A stretch of 64,000 nt of DNA from Sinosporangium album (GCF_900100605.1 NZ_FNCN01000005.1:162828-226827), one strand, 5' to 3'. Shown: positions 49,306 through 60,339, counted from the first letter of the stretch. Notes: generated by a model from the letters alone, not told the origin. Program-made: numbers and translations.

Positions 49306-50256
49306 TCACCTGGGAAGCCAGGGCTTCCATACGATCTTGTTGGCTTCGACCCACTTCTTTGCGGCGTCCTCGGGGAGGAGGTTCTCGTTGGTGATGTCGT
49401 CGGCCACGCTGTTCTGGTGCTCGTTGGTCCAGGTGAAGTTGCGGACGAGCTCGTAGGCCTTGCCGCCGGTGTCGGCGAAGCGCTTGGACACGATCTTGTC
49501 GAGGAGGTACGGCGGGTAGTCGCAGGCGATCTTCTTGGGGTCGGTGTCGCAGCCGATGGAGTAGGGCGGGAGGTTGACCTTGACGAGTTCGACTTGGGTG
49601 AAGAGCCACTGGGGTTCGTAGAAGTACATCAGCAGCGGGGTCTTCTCCTCGGAGGCGCGTTTAGCGGCTTTGATGAGAGCGGCCTCACTGCCGGAGTGGA
49701 CGACCTTGTAATTGAGGTCGAGGTTTTTGATGAGAGAGTTGTCATTGGTCACGAACGACGGGTCGCCGCTCAGGAACTGGCCTTGTTCGCCGGACTTGGC
49801 GGTCTTGAAGAGATGCGCGTACTTGTTGAGGTTGCGCCAGTCGGTGATATCCGGATATCGGTCGGCCATCCACTGGGGAATGTACCAACCGATAACCCCC
49901 TTGTTCCCATTCGTCCCGGCGGAAACAGCGACTTTCTTATCCTCGATGTACTCCTTCTTCTCCGCCTCCCGGCCCCAGTTCTCGATGATGACGTCGACCT
50001 CGCCGTCTTCGATGCCCTCCCAGGATTTCGCTTCGTTCAGGCGTTTCTTCTCCACCTGGTAGCCGAGTTCCTTCTCCAGGAGATAGGTGAGTACGGCGGC
50101 GCTCGCCTCGTAGCCGATCCACGGATTGAGGGCGAGCCTGACGACGCGCTTGCTCACCGCCCCGGTCGTCTCCTGCGCCCCGTCGCCGCTGCATCCGGTC
50201 AGCAGGAGCACGAGGACGGCGGCCGACGCCGGCGCTCTCTTTCCACGTGTTGCCAT
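49306..50256 (-). CDS. Glycine-betaine type ABC transporter binding lipoprotein, copy 1
   Basis: A 316-residue OpuAC/ProX-like binding protein. The signal peptide ends in a lipobox LLLTGC, so it is a lipoprotein facing the outside. LALNPWIGYEASAAV, VDVIIENWGREA and KGVIGWYIPQWMAD carry the tryptophans that build the aromatic cage for quaternary amines. ATG 50256 starts the signal peptide. It is closely similar to the next gene and lies downstream of it on the same strand, separated by about 100 bp. Confidence 0.92.
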   Translation of the reverse strand: MATRGKRAPASAAVLVLLLTGCSGDGAQETTGAVSKRVVRLALNPWIGYEASAAVLTYLLEKELGYQVEKKRLNEAKSWEGIEDGEVDVIIENWGREAEKKEYIEDKKVAVSAGTNGNKGVIGWYIPQWMADRYPDITDWRNLNKYAHLFKTAKSGEQGQFLSGDPSFVTNDNSLIKNLDLNYKVVHSGSEAALIKAAKRASEEKTPLLMYFYEPQWLFTQVELVKVNLPPYSIGCDTDPKKIACDYPPYLLDKIVSKRFADTGGKAYELVRNFTWTNEHQNSVADDITNENLLPEDAAKKWVEANKIVWKPWLPR

Positions 50257-50359
50257 CGCATGTCCTTCATGAGGGACGGCCACGGCCGCACGGCCGTGGC
50301 CGACGAGATGTACGGCTACCGCGAAGCGGGGAGGCCCGGGGAAGCCGGGCCAGGCCCGG

Positions 50360-51346
50360 TCACTTGGGGAGCCACGCCTGCCACGTGCCGGGGTTGGCGT
50401 CGACCCACTTCTTGGCGGCCTCCTCGGCCGACATCCCGTTGTTGGTGATGTCGTTGGCGACGGAGTTCTGGTCCTCGTTGGTCCAGGTGAAGTTCTTGAT
50501 CAACTCGTAGGCCTTGCCGCCGCCGTCGGCGAAGCGCTTGGACACGATCTTGTCGAGGTCCAGCTCGGCGTAGTCGCAGGCGACCTTCTTGGGGTCGGCG
50601 TCGCAGCCGTCGGTGTGGGGCGGCAGGTCGACCCGGGCGAGCTTGACCCGGTTGAACAGCCAGTGCGGGTCCCAGAAGTAGAACAGCAGCGGCTTCTGCT
50701 GCTCCTGCGCCTGTGTGGCCGATTGGATCAGCGCGGCCTCGCTGCCCCCGGTGACGACCTTGTAGTTCAGCTTGAGGTTCTTGATGATGGCGTTCTCGTT
50801 GCTGACATAGGACGGGTCGCCGAACAGCAGTTGGCCCTTGCCACCGGACTCGGAGGTCTTGAACAGGTCGGCGTACTTGTTGAGGTTCTTCCAGTCGGTG
50901 ATGCCAGGGTGCTTGTCCGCCATCCACTGCGGGACATACCACCCGATGACCCCCTTGTTGCCGGTGGACCCGGCTTCGACGGCCACCTTCTTCTCCTCAA
51001 TGAACTTCTTCTTGAGGTCGTCGTGGCCCCAGTTCTCCAGGATGACGTCCACCTCGCCGGTCTCGAACCCCTCCCACGAGACCTGCTCGGAGAGCTCCTT
51101 CAGCTCGACCGTGTATCCAAGGTTCTCCTTCAGCAGGTGGGACACCACGGCGGCGCTGGCCTCGTATCCGACCCACGGGTTCACGGCGAGCTTGACGGTC
51201 CCCGCAGCCGCCGGCGCGCCGCTGCCGCTCCCGGAGGGAGCGGGGGAGTTCGCGCCGTCGGCCACTCGGGCGCCGCCGCAGGCCGAGACGGCGAGGCCGA
51301 GCGTCAGCACGCCGGCGAGCAGGCGAACTCTACTTCCGATCCTCAT
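50360..51346 (-). CDS. Glycine-betaine type ABC transporter binding lipoprotein, copy 2
   Basis: A 328-residue paralogue of copy 1. The lipobox is LAVSAC, followed by a Ser/Gly/Pro linker. LAVNPWVGYEASAAV, VDVILENWGHDD and GVIGWYVPQWMADKHPG match copy 1 and the betaine-binding aromatic cage. ATG 51346 overlaps the permease stop (ATGA), so this copy is the primary operon member and copy 1 a later tandem duplicate or a second specificity. Confidence 0.94.
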   Translation of the reverse strand: MRIGSRVRLLAGVLTLGLAVSACGGARVADGANSPAPSGSGSGAPAAAGTVKLAVNPWVGYEASAAVVSHLLKENLGYTVELKELSEQVSWEGFETGEVDVILENWGHDDLKKKFIEEKKVAVEAGSTGNKGVIGWYVPQWMADKHPGITDWKNLNKYADLFKTSESGGKGQLLFGDPSYVSNENAIIKNLKLNYKVVTGGSEAALIQSATQAQEQQKPLLFYFWDPHWLFNRVKLARVDLPPHTDGCDADPKKVACDYAELDLDKIVSKRFADGGGKAYELIKNFTWTNEDQNSVANDITNNGMSAEEAAKKWVDANPGTWQAWLPK

Positions 51347-53352
51347 GCGATCCTCATCTTCTGTTGTGGAGGGGACGGGCGTCTCTCGACGCCCTGCGTG
51401 ATCCGGTCGAGCATGATTCCGAGCAGTACGGTGGCGAGCCCCGCGGCGAATCCCAGGCCGAAGTCGGCGCTCTGCGAGAAGCCGGAGACGACGTCGAATC
51501 CGAGTCCCCCGGCCCCGACCAGCCCGCCCACCACCACCATGGCCAGCGTCATGACGATGCCCTGGTTGGCGGCCAGCAGGACGGCCCGGCGGGCCATCGG
51601 AAGCTGCACCTTCCACAGCAGTTGGCGGCGGGTGGAGCCGCCCGCCAGGGCGGCTTCGACGACGGTCGGCGGGACGCCTCTGATGCCGTCCTCGACGAGG
51701 CGTACGACAGGCGGGACGGCGTAGACGACGGAGGCGAAGACGGCGGTGAACCGCGTCGCCCCGAACAGGGCCAGAGCGGGCAGCAGGTAGATGAACGCCG
51801 GCAGGGTCTGCGCCGCGTCGAGCAGTGGCCGCTGGAGGGCGGCGAAGCGCGGGGAGCGGGCGGCGGCGACGCCGAGGGCGACACCGGCGGCGAGGGTGAG
51901 CGCCACCGCGACCACCACGGTGGTCAGGGTCTCCATCGAGTGCTCCCACAGCCCGAGCAGGGCGATGGCCAGGAGGCAGCCGAGGGCGGTGAGCGCCCGG
52001 CGCACGCCGCTGACGCGCCAGGCCAGCGCCGCCACGGTGGCCGCCGTCAGCCACCAGGGGGCCGTGGTGAGAACGGTCTGGAGGGGGTTGAGCAGGCCCT
52101 CCGTCGCCACGTTCTTGATCGCCTCGGTAGTGTCGTACCAGGACGACTGCATCCACCGGACCGCCTCGTTCACCGGGCCGGCGATGCGGATCTCGAACGC
52201 CGCCGGGAACCCGCCGAGCGCCGTCAGGCCCAGTACGGCACCGCCGGCGAAGACGAGCCCGGCCACGGCGGCGGTGCCGTACCGGGAGCGGGAGCGGTGG
52301 GGCCGCCGGGCGCCGGGGCCGCCGGGGTGGCCGGTCCGCCGGGCGCCGGCCATGATGAGCCGGTCCAGCACGATGCCCATGAGCACGATGGCGAGGCCGG
52401 CGGGGAGCATGACGCCGACGTCGGCCCTGGACAGGCCGCGGATGACGGCGGAGCCGAGGCCGGGCGCGGCGATGAGCGCGGCGAAGACCACCATCGACAG
52501 CGCCATCATGACGGTCTGGCCGACCGCCAGCACGATGGTGTTCCTGGCCATCGGCAGGTGCACCGTGAGCAGCGTCTGCCACCGGGTGGCCCCGAGCGAC
52601 GTCGACGCCTCGACGGCGGCGGGGGAGACCTGCTGGACGGCCAGGGCGGTGATGCGGATGGACGGGGGGATCGCGTAGATGATCGTGGCCACGGCCGCCG
52701 ACGCCGGGCCGATCTGGAAGAACAGCACCATGGGCCCGAGGTAGGCGAACGTCGGCATGATCTGCATGACGTCCAGCGCGGGGGTGAGCGCGCGGCGCAC
52801 CCTCGGCACGCGGCCCGCCCACACGCCGAGCGGCAGCCCGACCAGCAGCGACAGCAGTACCGCGGTGAGCACGAGGGCGAGGGTGTCGACGCTCGCCTCC
52901 CACACGCCGAGTACGCCGAAGGCGCCGAAGCCCAGTCCCGCCACCAGGGCCGTGCGCCACCCGCCGGCGAACCAGCCGAGGGCGGTGGCCGCGGCCACCA
53001 GCAGCGGCGGGTCCACCGGCCGCAGAGCACCGGCGAACAGGTCGAACACGCCGCCGATGAAAAGCCGCACGTAGTTGACGAGGTACAGGAAGAGCGGGCT
53101 CTCGTTCCTGTTGTCGTCGACCCAGTCCCGCACGTCGTTGAGGAACAGGAACGGCGCCGCCTCGTCGTCGTGGGGCAGGGTCGCGGTGCCGCGGAACGCC
53201 AGGTAGAGGCCGACGGTGGCGACGGTGGCGATGGTGACGGCGGCTGGCAGCGCGACGCGGGGCAGCCGGCTGCCGGGGCGGCCCACCACCACGGGGGCAG
53301 GCGCGGCGGACAGGGCGGGCGACACGGTCGCCGGGGCCGCCGGAGCCGTCAT
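51343..53352 (-). CDS. Fused double permease of the glycine-betaine ABC transporter
   Basis: A 669-residue membrane protein with two binding-protein-dependent permease domains in one chain, at about residues 120-310 and 425-640. Each has an EAA-like loop ([20 protein letters not shown] and [21 protein letters not shown]). ProW/OpuAB permeases usually have one such domain, so this is a fusion that would give a heterodimer-like pore from one polypeptide. ATG 53352 overlaps the ATPase stop. The C-terminus overlaps the binding-protein start. Confidence 0.93.
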   Translation of the reverse strand: MTAPAAPATVSPALSAAPAPVVVGRPGSRLPRVALPAAVTIATVATVGLYLAFRGTATLPHDDEAAPFLFLNDVRDWVDDNRNESPLFLYLVNYVRLFIGGVFDLFAGALRPVDPPLLVAAATALGWFAGGWRTALVAGLGFGAFGVLGVWEASVDTLALVLTAVLLSLLVGLPLGVWAGRVPRVRRALTPALDVMQIMPTFAYLGPMVLFFQIGPASAAVATIIYAIPPSIRITALAVQQVSPAAVEASTSLGATRWQTLLTVHLPMARNTIVLAVGQTVMMALSMVVFAALIAAPGLGSAVIRGLSRADVGVMLPAGLAIVLMGIVLDRLIMAGARRTGHPGGPGARRPHRSRSRYGTAAVAGLVFAGGAVLGLTALGGFPAAFEIRIAGPVNEAVRWMQSSWYDTTEAIKNVATEGLLNPLQTVLTTAPWWLTAATVAALAWRVSGVRRALTALGCLLAIALLGLWEHSMETLTTVVVAVALTLAAGVALGVAAARSPRFAALQRPLLDAAQTLPAFIYLLPALALFGATRFTAVFASVVYAVPPVVRLVEDGIRGVPPTVVEAALAGGSTRRQLLWKVQLPMARRAVLLAANQGIVMTLAMVVVGGLVGAGGLGFDVVSGFSQSADFGLGFAAGLATVLLGIMLDRITQGVERRPSPPQQKMRIA

Positions 53353-54470
53353 CCGACGCCGCCCGCAGAGGCGGACCGTGTGCCTGCCGAGGTCCCTGAC
53401 CTGCCCGAACGCGGCGCCATGGCGGACAGGACGTCCAGCCTGTCGACCACGCCGACGAACCGGTCGCCGTCCACGACGCGGATGGGCCGGGCCGAGGCCA
53501 GAACTGCCGGTACGGCGTCGCGGATGACGGTCGCCGCCGCCATGACGGGCCCATCCAGGTGCTCGTCGTCGCCGGGGACGCGGCAGATCCACCGCAACGA
53601 CAGCACCTCGCTGGGGGCGACGTCCCTGACGAAGTCGGCGACGTACTCGTCGGTGGGGGCGGCGACCAGCTCCTCCGGCGTGCCGATCTGCACGATGGAG
53701 CCCGCCCGCATGATGGCGATGCGCTCGCCCAGTTTGAGGGCTTCCGACAGGTCGTGGGTGATGAAGAGCATGGTCTTCCCCACCTCACGGTGCAGCCGTA
53801 CCACCTCGGCCTGCATGTCCCTGCGGATCAGCGGGTCCAGGGCGCTGAACGGTTCGTCGAACAGCATGACCTGCGGATCCACCGCGAGAGCGCGGGCGAG
53901 GCCGACGCGCTGCTGCATGCCGCCGGAGAGCTGGTCGGGGTAGGAGGCCGCGTGCCCGGCCAGGCCCACCAGGGAGAGGATCTCCTCGGCGCGGCGGTGC
54001 CGTACGGCTTTGGCGGCCCCTTGGATCTCAAGGCCGTAGGCGACGTTGTCGATGACGCGGCGGTGGGGGAGCAGGCCGAAGTGCTGGAACACCATGCTGA
54101 CGCGGTGGCGGCGGAGCGCGCGCAGCCCGGCGGGGGAGGCCGCGCGGACGTCCTCGCCGGCGATGCGGACATCGCCGGAGGTGGGTTCGACGAGTCTGGT
54201 CAGGCAGCGTACGAGGGTGGATTTGCCGCTGCCGGAAAGCCCCATGACGACGAACATCTCGCCGTCCCGGACGTCGAAGGTCACATCGCGGACGGCGGCG
54301 GTGCAGCCGGTTCTCGCGAGGAGAGTGGTGGGGTCGAGGTGGATGTGCGGTCCGTTGAGGACCTGTTCGGGGCGGGGGCCGAAAACCTTCCACAGTCCGC
54401 GTACATCGATGGCGGCACTGCCCGATGTCATGCCGGTCGGGTCGGGGGGAACCTTCCGCGCGGCTGCCAC
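53349..54470 (-). CDS. Glycine-betaine ABC transporter ATPase with CBS region
   Basis: A 373-residue ProV/OpuAA-type ATPase. Walker A is GLSGSGKST, the Q-loop region is [12 protein letters not shown], the signature is [15 protein letters not shown] and Walker B is [14 protein letters not shown]. The C-terminal ~120 residues form CBS-like repeats that may sense ionic strength. GTG 54470 has GAGGAG just upstream (slightly short spacing). An ATG at 54431 without a ribosome site is the alternative. It is the first gene of the transporter operon. Confidence 0.93.
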   Translation of the reverse strand: MAAARKVPPDPTGMTSGSAAIDVRGLWKVFGPRPEQVLNGPHIHLDPTTLLARTGCTAAVRDVTFDVRDGEMFVVMGLSGSGKSTLVRCLTRLVEPTSGDVRIAGEDVRAASPAGLRALRRHRVSMVFQHFGLLPHRRVIDNVAYGLEIQGAAKAVRHRRAEEILSLVGLAGHAASYPDQLSGGMQQRVGLARALAVDPQVMLFDEPFSALDPLIRRDMQAEVVRLHREVGKTMLFITHDLSEALKLGERIAIMRAGSIVQIGTPEELVAAPTDEYVADFVRDVAPSEVLSLRWICRVPGDDEHLDGPVMAAATVIRDAVPAVLASARPIRVVDGDRFVGVVDRLDVLSAMAPRSGRSGTSAGTRSASAGGVG

Positions 54471-54916
54471 TGTCTCCTCTAACACGCTTGGCCTCGTGAT
54501 TCTTCTGGGAGGTCTCGCCGGTTCCGAGTTTTCGAGGGTAAGGGGGCGCTGCGCCAAAAGATATGACCGCAATGCTATGGACTACAACGTTGTGATCTTC
54601 CGGAGATCTATGCGGTTCTTTCGCGTTATTCGATCAAGCAGACCATGGAACGATACAAACCGTCATATATGGACACTGCGCCATTTTTGTGTACAGGGGT
54701 TGTCGGCGGCTCTGTGATGGGGTAGGGAAAGACGGGGTTCCAGGTTCTGCGGCCCCGTACATTACAAATGAATGTTTGTATGGCTATGGTCGGTTGGCCG
54801 CACTGGTCAAGTTGTGTTCCAATTACCCGCACTTGCTGGATTTCCCCCTGAGGTCTTGGGGACCGACAGGCCGCGAGGCTTCCATATACGCCGACTTCGG
54901 CGAGAGGTAGCGTTCG
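54471..54916. other. Divergent intergenic region, betaine transporter / conservon 2
   Basis: 446 bp of AT-richer DNA without a convincing gene. It should hold the promoter for the betaine operon (minus) and for cvnA copy 2 (plus). The one notable element is the TACAAA-N6-TTTGTA palindrome. Confidence 0.6.
54763..54780. promoter_or_regulatory. Palindrome TACAAATGAATGTTTGTA
   Basis: A perfect inverted repeat with 6-bp arms and a 6-bp spacer, AT-rich in GC-rich DNA, 137 bases before cvnA copy 2. A regulator site is likely, but which protein binds is unknown. Confidence 0.45.
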
Positions 54917-57889
54917 GTGAGTACAGAGATGCCACACGACGTTCGAGGTGGTGGCGACGGCGAGGTGCGGGTGCCGTCCCACGGCCCTCGGGCCGAAGAG
55001 GAAGCGGGCAGCGCATGGCGCCTGCACAACTGGCGGGTCCGGTCCAGGCTCGTCGCCCTGATCCTCGTGCCGACGGCGGCAGCCGTACTGCTGGGCGGGG
55101 TCCAGGTGGTGTCGTCCATATCGGCCGCCGCGGACTACCAGCGGGTCAACGACCTGGCGCGGCTCTCGGAGAGGATCTCGGCGCTCACCCACGAGCTCGC
55201 GGAGGAACGGGCACAGGTCGCGTGGTACATCGCGCTCGGCCAGCCCGAGCGCATGACGGCGCCGCTGCGCGACCAGATGGACAAGGCCAACAACGCCGTC
55301 AAATCCGTACGTGAAAGCGCTGCTGACGTCCGGGAGGGCGCCTCGGGCCGCGCGAAGGACGAGGTCGAGGCCGCGCTCAACCGGTTGGAGGACCTCGCCG
55401 CGCTGCGCGGGCAGGTCCTTGAGTCCAAGCTGCTGCCCGACGCCGCCATCGGCGCCTACTCGCAGGTGATCGGAGACCTGCTCTCCCTGCACGACGAAAT
55501 CGGCAAGGGAAGCGCCGACGACGTGCTGTTCGCCCAATCGATGACGCTCACCTCCCTCGCCGGAGCCAAGGAGAGCGCCGCCCTCCAACAGGCGCTCGTC
55601 ACCGCGGTGCTGGTGAACGGGCACTTCGAGCAGCAACAGCAGGAGGACTTCCTCGGCGCGATGTCACGCGAGGAGAACGAACTCCAGCGCTACGCCGCCG
55701 AGGCCACCCGCGACGAACGCAGGTTCTTCGACGAGACCGTGAAGGGACGGGTCTCCGAACGCGCCCAGTTCCTCCGCGAACTCATCCTGATCCGTACGAA
55801 CATCGGCGTCTCCCTCAAGGGGCTCGACCAGACCAAGCGCGACGACGCCCGCGAATGGTCCCAGGCCATGGGCGCCGTCGTCGAACGGATGCGCACCGTC
55901 GAGCTGCGGCACACCCGGGCCATCGTCAGCCGCAGCGAGAGCCTGACCGGCGCCGAGCGAGGGCAGGCGCTGGTCGCCGCCGGAGCCGTCGGCGCGCTGC
56001 TGCTCGCCGTCCTGCTCATCACCTCCGGCGTGGCGCGCTCCCTGATCCGGCCGCTGCGGCGGCTCCGCAGCGAAGCGCTGCAGATCGCCGACGAGCGGCT
56101 GCCGGGCTTCGTGCAGCGCGTGCGTGAGACACGAGAGACGGAGATCGCGATCGAGGTCCCGCCGATCGGGGTCTTCTCCCGCGACGAGGTCGGCGAGGTC
56201 GCGCGGGCCTTCGACGAGGTGCACCGCGAAGCCGTACGGCTGGCGGGCGACGAGGCGCGGCTTCGCGGCAACATCAACGCGATGTTCGTCAACCTCTCCC
56301 GCCGCAGCCAGACCCTGGTGGAACGGCAGCTCACCCTGATCGAACGGTTGGAGAAGGGCGAACGCGACGACAAGCGGCTCGCCGACCTGTTCAAACTGGA
56401 CCACCTGGCCACCCGTATGCGCAGGAACAGCGAGAACCTCCTGGTCCTCGCAGGTCAGGAAGCCGCCCGCCGATGGAGCCAGCCCGTCGAGCTGATGGAC
56501 GTGATCCGGGCCTCCCTGTCGGAGGTCGAAAGCTACGACCGGGTCCACGCCCATATGCAGGCCGAAGTGGCCATCGCCGGGCAGGCCGTGAGCGACGTCG
56601 TGCACCTGCTCGCCGAACTCGTGGAGAACGCCGTCTCCTTCTCGCCCCGCGAAACCAGGGTGACCGTCTCCAGCAACCGCATCGAAGGCGGCGGCGTGAT
56701 GCTGTCGGTGGCGGACCAGGGCATCGGCATGACCTCCGAGGAGCAGGCCCACGCCAACTGGCGCCTGGCCAACCCGCCGGTCGTGGACGTATCGGTGTCG
56801 CGGCGGATGGGCCTGTTCGTGGTCGGGCGGCTCGCACTGCGCCACGGCGTGCGGGTGCAGCTCAGGCCGCAGGAGAACGGCGGTCTGACCGCGATGGTGC
56901 TGATCCCGGAGAAACTCGTCGCCCCCATCCCCGGATCGGCGACGTACGCCCAGCCTCAGGCGGCGATGTTCCCCACGGTCAACCCGCCCGCCGGCGGATC
57001 GGCCTACCCCGGCCCCGGCCATCCCTCCGGCGGCTACCAGATGCCGGCGCTCGCCGACCCGCCGCCGAGGACACCGCTGCCGCCCGGCGTATCGCCCATC
57101 GTCCCCCCGCAGGCGCGGCCCGCCGGAGCGGTCGGCCCCTACGGCCCGGCCGGCGACACGCCCCCACCCGGCCCGGCCCTCCCGAGGCGCAAACCGCCCC
57201 TCGGCGCGCCACCGATGGCCCCGCCGGCCCCCGGCTCCACCGGCCCCACCGCCCTCGGGGACCTCGGCGGGAAATCATGGTTCGCCTCGTCGGGACCGCC
57301 CCCCGAGAGGCCGCTGTCGGCGCCCGTCAGCATGGCGCACGAGCCCTACCCGCCGCCGGACGCGAGCCCGCTGTTCCCGCCCGTCGACGTCGGGCCCAAC
57401 CCCTACGCGGGCGTCAAGCCGTACGGCATCGGCGAACTCGACCCGACCGGCCCGATGCCCCGCGTGGACGCCTCCGGGTTCGACCCGACCGGCGACGACT
57501 ACCTGCCGATCTTCGCGGCCGTCGAATCCGACTGGTTCAAGAAGTCCGCTGCCCGCTCCGCCCCCGGCGGCGAAACCGAATCCGCCGGCGACACCGCGCA
57601 GGACGCCTGGCAGTCCCCCGCGGACGAGGGGTGGCGGGCAGCCGAAGCCGCCAGCGCCCCCTCCCTTGGCGGGCTCACCGCCTCCGGACTGCCCAAACGC
57701 ACACCGCGGGCCAACCTCGTGCCCGGATCCGTCGCGCCGGGGGCCGGCCCGCCGGCGCCGGTGGCCGTGCCCAAGCCGTCCCCAGACCATGTACGCGACC
57801 GACTGTCGAGTTTCCAACAGGGCGTCAGGAGGGCCCGCGCGGAAGCCGCCGAGAGCGGTCCCGCCGAGGCCGTCGAGGAGGAGCCGTGA
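54917..57889 (+). CDS. cvnA: Conservon sensor kinase (CvnA), copy 2
   Basis: A 990-residue kinase built like copy 1: N-terminal span (about 42-62, [17 protein letters not shown]), extracytoplasmic NIT-like helical sensor, second span (about 352-375), HAMP, box [17 protein letters not shown] and an ATPase domain ([29 protein letters not shown]). The C-terminal third is Pro-rich but lacks the SDSG repeats of copy 1. The final block [19 protein letters not shown]...[13 protein letters not shown] is shared, perhaps a docking segment. GTG 54917 start; stop overlaps cvnB. Confidence 0.93.
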   Translation: MSTEMPHDVRGGGDGEVRVPSHGPRAEEEAGSAWRLHNWRVRSRLVALILVPTAAAVLLGGVQVVSSISAAADYQRVNDLARLSERISALTHELAEERAQVAWYIALGQPERMTAPLRDQMDKANNAVKSVRESAADVREGASGRAKDEVEAALNRLEDLAALRGQVLESKLLPDAAIGAYSQVIGDLLSLHDEIGKGSADDVLFAQSMTLTSLAGAKESAALQQALVTAVLVNGHFEQQQQEDFLGAMSREENELQRYAAEATRDERRFFDETVKGRVSERAQFLRELILIRTNIGVSLKGLDQTKRDDAREWSQAMGAVVERMRTVELRHTRAIVSRSESLTGAERGQALVAAGAVGALLLAVLLITSGVARSLIRPLRRLRSEALQIADERLPGFVQRVRETRETEIAIEVPPIGVFSRDEVGEVARAFDEVHREAVRLAGDEARLRGNINAMFVNLSRRSQTLVERQLTLIERLEKGERDDKRLADLFKLDHLATRMRRNSENLLVLAGQEAARRWSQPVELMDVIRASLSEVESYDRVHAHMQAEVAIAGQAVSDVVHLLAELVENAVSFSPRETRVTVSSNRIEGGGVMLSVADQGIGMTSEEQAHANWRLANPPVVDVSVSRRMGLFVVGRLALRHGVRVQLRPQENGGLTAMVLIPEKLVAPIPGSATYAQPQAAMFPTVNPPAGGSAYPGPGHPSGGYQMPALADPPPRTPLPPGVSPIVPPQARPAGAVGPYGPAGDTPPPGPALPRRKPPLGAPPMAPPAPGSTGPTALGDLGGKSWFASSGPPPERPLSAPVSMAHEPYPPPDASPLFPPVDVGPNPYAGVKPYGIGELDPTGPMPRVDASGFDPTGDDYLPIFAAVESDWFKKSAARSAPGGETESAGDTAQDAWQSPADEGWRAAEAASAPSLGGLTASGLPKRTPRANLVPGSVAPGAGPPAPVAVPKPSPDHVRDRLSSFQQGVRRARAEAAESGPAEAVEEEP

Positions 57890-58308
57890 GGGATATGAGC
57901 CAGGCCGCCAGAGATGTGAACTGGCTGATCAGTGGCTTCGTGGAAGAGGTGCCCGGCGTCGCTCACGCGGTGGTCGTGTCCTCCGACGGCCTACCGCTGG
58001 CCTTCTCCCGCGCCTTTCCGAAGGACCGCGCCGACCAGCTGGCCGCCGTCGCCGCCGGACTCATCAGCCTCACCCAAGGCGCCTCGCGGGTCTTCGAAGG
58101 CGGCGCGGTCACCCAGACCGTGGTCGAGATGCAGCGGGGACTCCTGCTGGTCATGTCGGTCGGCGATGGCTCATGCCTCGCCGTACTCGCCGCCCCCGAC
58201 TGCGACATGGGCCTCGTGGCCTATCAGATGACGATCCTGGTCGAGAGAGCCGGCCAGGTGCTCACCCCGGCGGTGCGAGCCGAACTCCAAGCCTCGCACC
58301 CGTGGTGA
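57886..58308 (+). CDS. cvnB: Roadblock/LC7-domain protein (CvnB), conservon 2
   Basis: A 140-residue roadblock protein. GTG 57886 overlaps the cvnA stop by 4 bp and has GAGGAGGAG before it, exactly as in conservon 1. ATG 57895 is an alternative. [41 protein letters not shown] and [21 protein letters not shown] are almost collinear with the conservon 1 protein. Confidence 0.95.
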   Translation: MRDMSQAARDVNWLISGFVEEVPGVAHAVVVSSDGLPLAFSRAFPKDRADQLAAVAAGLISLTQGASRVFEGGAVTQTVVEMQRGLLLVMSVGDGSCLAVLAAPDCDMGLVAYQMTILVERAGQVLTPAVRAELQASHPW

Positions 58309-58340
58309 CGGCGTGACGGGAGGACAGACAGGAGGACATC

Positions 58341-58823
58341 GTGGCACGCTACCGTGACGAGGACCCGGTGTACGGCGGGCCCGGGCACCACATGCCCGCC
58401 CACGGCGCATACCCCGACTACGGCGAGAGCACCGCACCCTACGGCTCTCCCTACGGCGACCCGCACCCGGGCGAGCCCGACCGGGAGGAGCAGAGCTCCC
58501 TCGTGCGGATGTACGCCCTCACCGGAGGCCGCACCGCGCCCCGAGGCGACCTCGCCATCGAGGCGCTCGTCTCCTCGGCGACCTCGGCCCAGCTCGGGCT
58601 GAAGTTCCCCAAGGAGCATCGGGCGATCAGCGAACTCTGCCGCCAGGTCAGATCCGTCGCGGAGGTCTCCGCACTGCTCGGCATGCCGCTCGGCGTGGCG
58701 AGAGTGCTGATCGCCGACATGGAGGCCGAAGGACTGGTCAGGGTCTACCAGCCGCACCTGGACGCTGGGAAGCCAGATGTGAACTTGCTGGAAAGGGTGC
58801 TCAGTGGACTTCGCAGGCTCTAG
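58341..58823 (+). CDS. cvnC: DUF742 protein (CvnC), conservon 2
   Basis: A 160-residue DUF742 protein. It is longer than copy 1 because of a Tyr-, Pro- and Gly-rich N-terminal extension (about 50 residues). The core VRMYALTGGRTAPRGDL, VAEVSALLGMPLGVARVLIADM and LLERVLSGLRRL is conserved. GTG 58341 follows AGGAGG. It overlaps cvnD by 20 bp. Confidence 0.93.
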   Translation: MARYRDEDPVYGGPGHHMPAHGAYPDYGESTAPYGSPYGDPHPGEPDREEQSSLVRMYALTGGRTAPRGDLAIEALVSSATSAQLGLKFPKEHRAISELCRQVRSVAEVSALLGMPLGVARVLIADMEAEGLVRVYQPHLDAGKPDVNLLERVLSGLRRL

Positions 58824-59379
58824 CCGCAACGGTGGCCTGACCTCAACCAAGATCGTTGTCGCGGGCGGGTTTGGCGTCGGCAAGACGACCTTCGTCGGCG
58901 CGGTGTCGGAAATCCTCCCCCTCACCACCGAAGCCGTCATGACCAACGCCAGCGCCGGCATCGACGACCTCGCCTTCACCCCCGAGAAGGCCACCACCAC
59001 CGTCGCCATGGACTTCGGCCGCGTCTCCCTGGACAGAGACCTCATCCTTTACCTCTTCGGCACGCCGGGTCAGCACCGGTTCTGGTTCATGTGGGATGAC
59101 ATCGTCAAAGGCGCCATCGGCGCCGTCGTCCTCGCCGACACCCGCCGACTGTCCGACAGCTTCCCGGCCATCGACTACTTCGAAGAGGCGCAGCTCCCGT
59201 TCATCGTCGGGGTCAACGGCTGGGACGGACAGTTCCTCCACCGGGAAGAGGAAGTGCGGGACGCGCTCACCCTCGCCCCCCGCATCCCGATCGTCCGCAC
59301 CGACGCCCGCGCCCGCGAATCGGTCAAGCAGACCCTCATCACCCTCGTCGAACACGCCCTGACCACCAGGTTGCATTAA
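58804..59379 (+). CDS. cvnD: Conservon GTPase (CvnD), copy 2
   Basis: A 191-residue GTPase nearly identical to copy 1. P-loop GGFGVGKTT, G3 FGTPGQHRF and the VNGWDG replacement of NKxD are the same. It differs mainly near residues 50-65 and at the C-terminus. It ends 6 bases before the stop of the convergent SIS gene, with no terminator between. Confidence 0.95.
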   Translation: MDFAGSSRNGGLTSTKIVVAGGFGVGKTTFVGAVSEILPLTTEAVMTNASAGIDDLAFTPEKATTTVAMDFGRVSLDRDLILYLFGTPGQHRFWFMWDDIVKGAIGAVVLADTRRLSDSFPAIDYFEEAQLPFIVGVNGWDGQFLHREEEVRDALTLAPRIPIVRTDARARESVKQTLITLVEHALTTRLH

Positions 59380-59385
59380 AGGAGG

Positions 59386-60339
59386 TCAGGCGAGCCACCA
59401 GTGGGCGGCGACGAGTTCGGCGACGAGGGGTTCGGTGAGGAGGGCGACGTCGGGGTCGGTGTCGCCGGGGTAGCGGATGGTGTGGGCGGCGCCGTCGAGA
59501 TGGGGGCCTACGGTGAGGACGGTCGAGCCGCGTTCGCGGACCCATTCCATGGCCTGGGCGTCGTAGCGGGAACCGGGGTAGAGGATGGCGCGGTAGTCGA
59601 GGGTCTTGGTGAGGTAGACGTCGACGTGGGACCAGTCGCCGGTTTCGCAGGCGTCGGCGGGGCGGCGCGGGCCTTCGCGGAACATGAGGGCGGACTGCTC
59701 GGCGGAGGAGAGGCGTTCGGCAGGGGCGACGGTGTAGACCCCGTGGGGGCCGTCGAGGAGTTCCGAGGCGTGGTCGAGCCAGGAGCCGCGCCGGTCGAGG
59801 AGGTCGGCGGTGGAGTCGGCGGCTCTGAGGAGCAGCGCGGGCAGGTCGAGGGGCCGGCCGGTGAGCCGGGCGGTGAGACCGAGGAGCAGGGCGAGCGTGT
59901 GCTGGTAGGTGCGGCACGCGACGCCGCTGGCCTCGGGGCCCGCGGACATGGGCACGATGACGTCCGCGTACTCCGTGATCGCGGAGCCCGGCGTGTTGGT
60001 GAGGGCCGCCACGAAGGCGTGGCCGTGATATCTGGCGAGCGCGTCGAGGGTTTCGACGCTTCCGCCGGTGGCGGAGATCGGCACGACGAGGGTGCCGGGG
60101 GCGGGGGGATAGGACAGCTCGGCGGAGCCGTACTCGGCGGCGGCGTCAATGCCGGCGGCGCGGAGCCTGAGCGCGGCGACGCCCGCCGCATAGCGGGAGC
60201 TGCCCATGCCGAGGAAGACGACGCGGCGCACGTCGCGGGGGAGCGCGGCGAAGGGGTCGGCGGCGCGCAGGGAGTCGGCGAGGCCGGTGAGGGCGGCGGG
60301 CTTGGCCTCCAAGTCGGCGAGGTAGAGGGCGGGGTTCAC
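59386..60339 (-). CDS. SIS-domain sugar isomerase (GlmS isomerase-like)
   Basis: A 317-residue protein with two SIS domains. Motifs VVFLGMGSSRYAAGVAAL, VVPISATGGSVETLDAL and SALMFREGPRRPADACETG resemble the isomerase half of glucosamine-6-phosphate synthase, but no glutaminase domain is present. GTG 60339 overlaps the stop of the kinase gene. In actinobacteria this pair occurs with glucosamine kinases, so a role in amino-sugar phosphate conversion is likely. Confidence 0.88.
   Translation of the reverse strand: MNPALYLADLEAKPAALTGLADSLRAADPFAALPRDVRRVVFLGMGSSRYAAGVAALRLRAAGIDAAAEYGSAELSYPPAPGTLVVPISATGGSVETLDALARYHGHAFVAALTNTPGSAITEYADVIVPMSAGPEASGVACRTYQHTLALLLGLTARLTGRPLDLPALLLRAADSTADLLDRRGSWLDHASELLDGPHGVYTVAPAERLSSAEQSALMFREGPRRPADACETGDWSHVDVYLTKTLDYRAILYPGSRYDAQAMEWVRERGSTVLTVGPHLDGAAHTIRYPGDTDPDVALLTEPLVAELVAAHWWLA

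Noticed and set aside
50360..53788. A single 1142-residue frame covering betaine binding protein and upstream DNA
   Set aside because: Only the part from ATG 51346 has a signal peptide and family motifs. The upstream part is an out-of-frame shadow of the permease.
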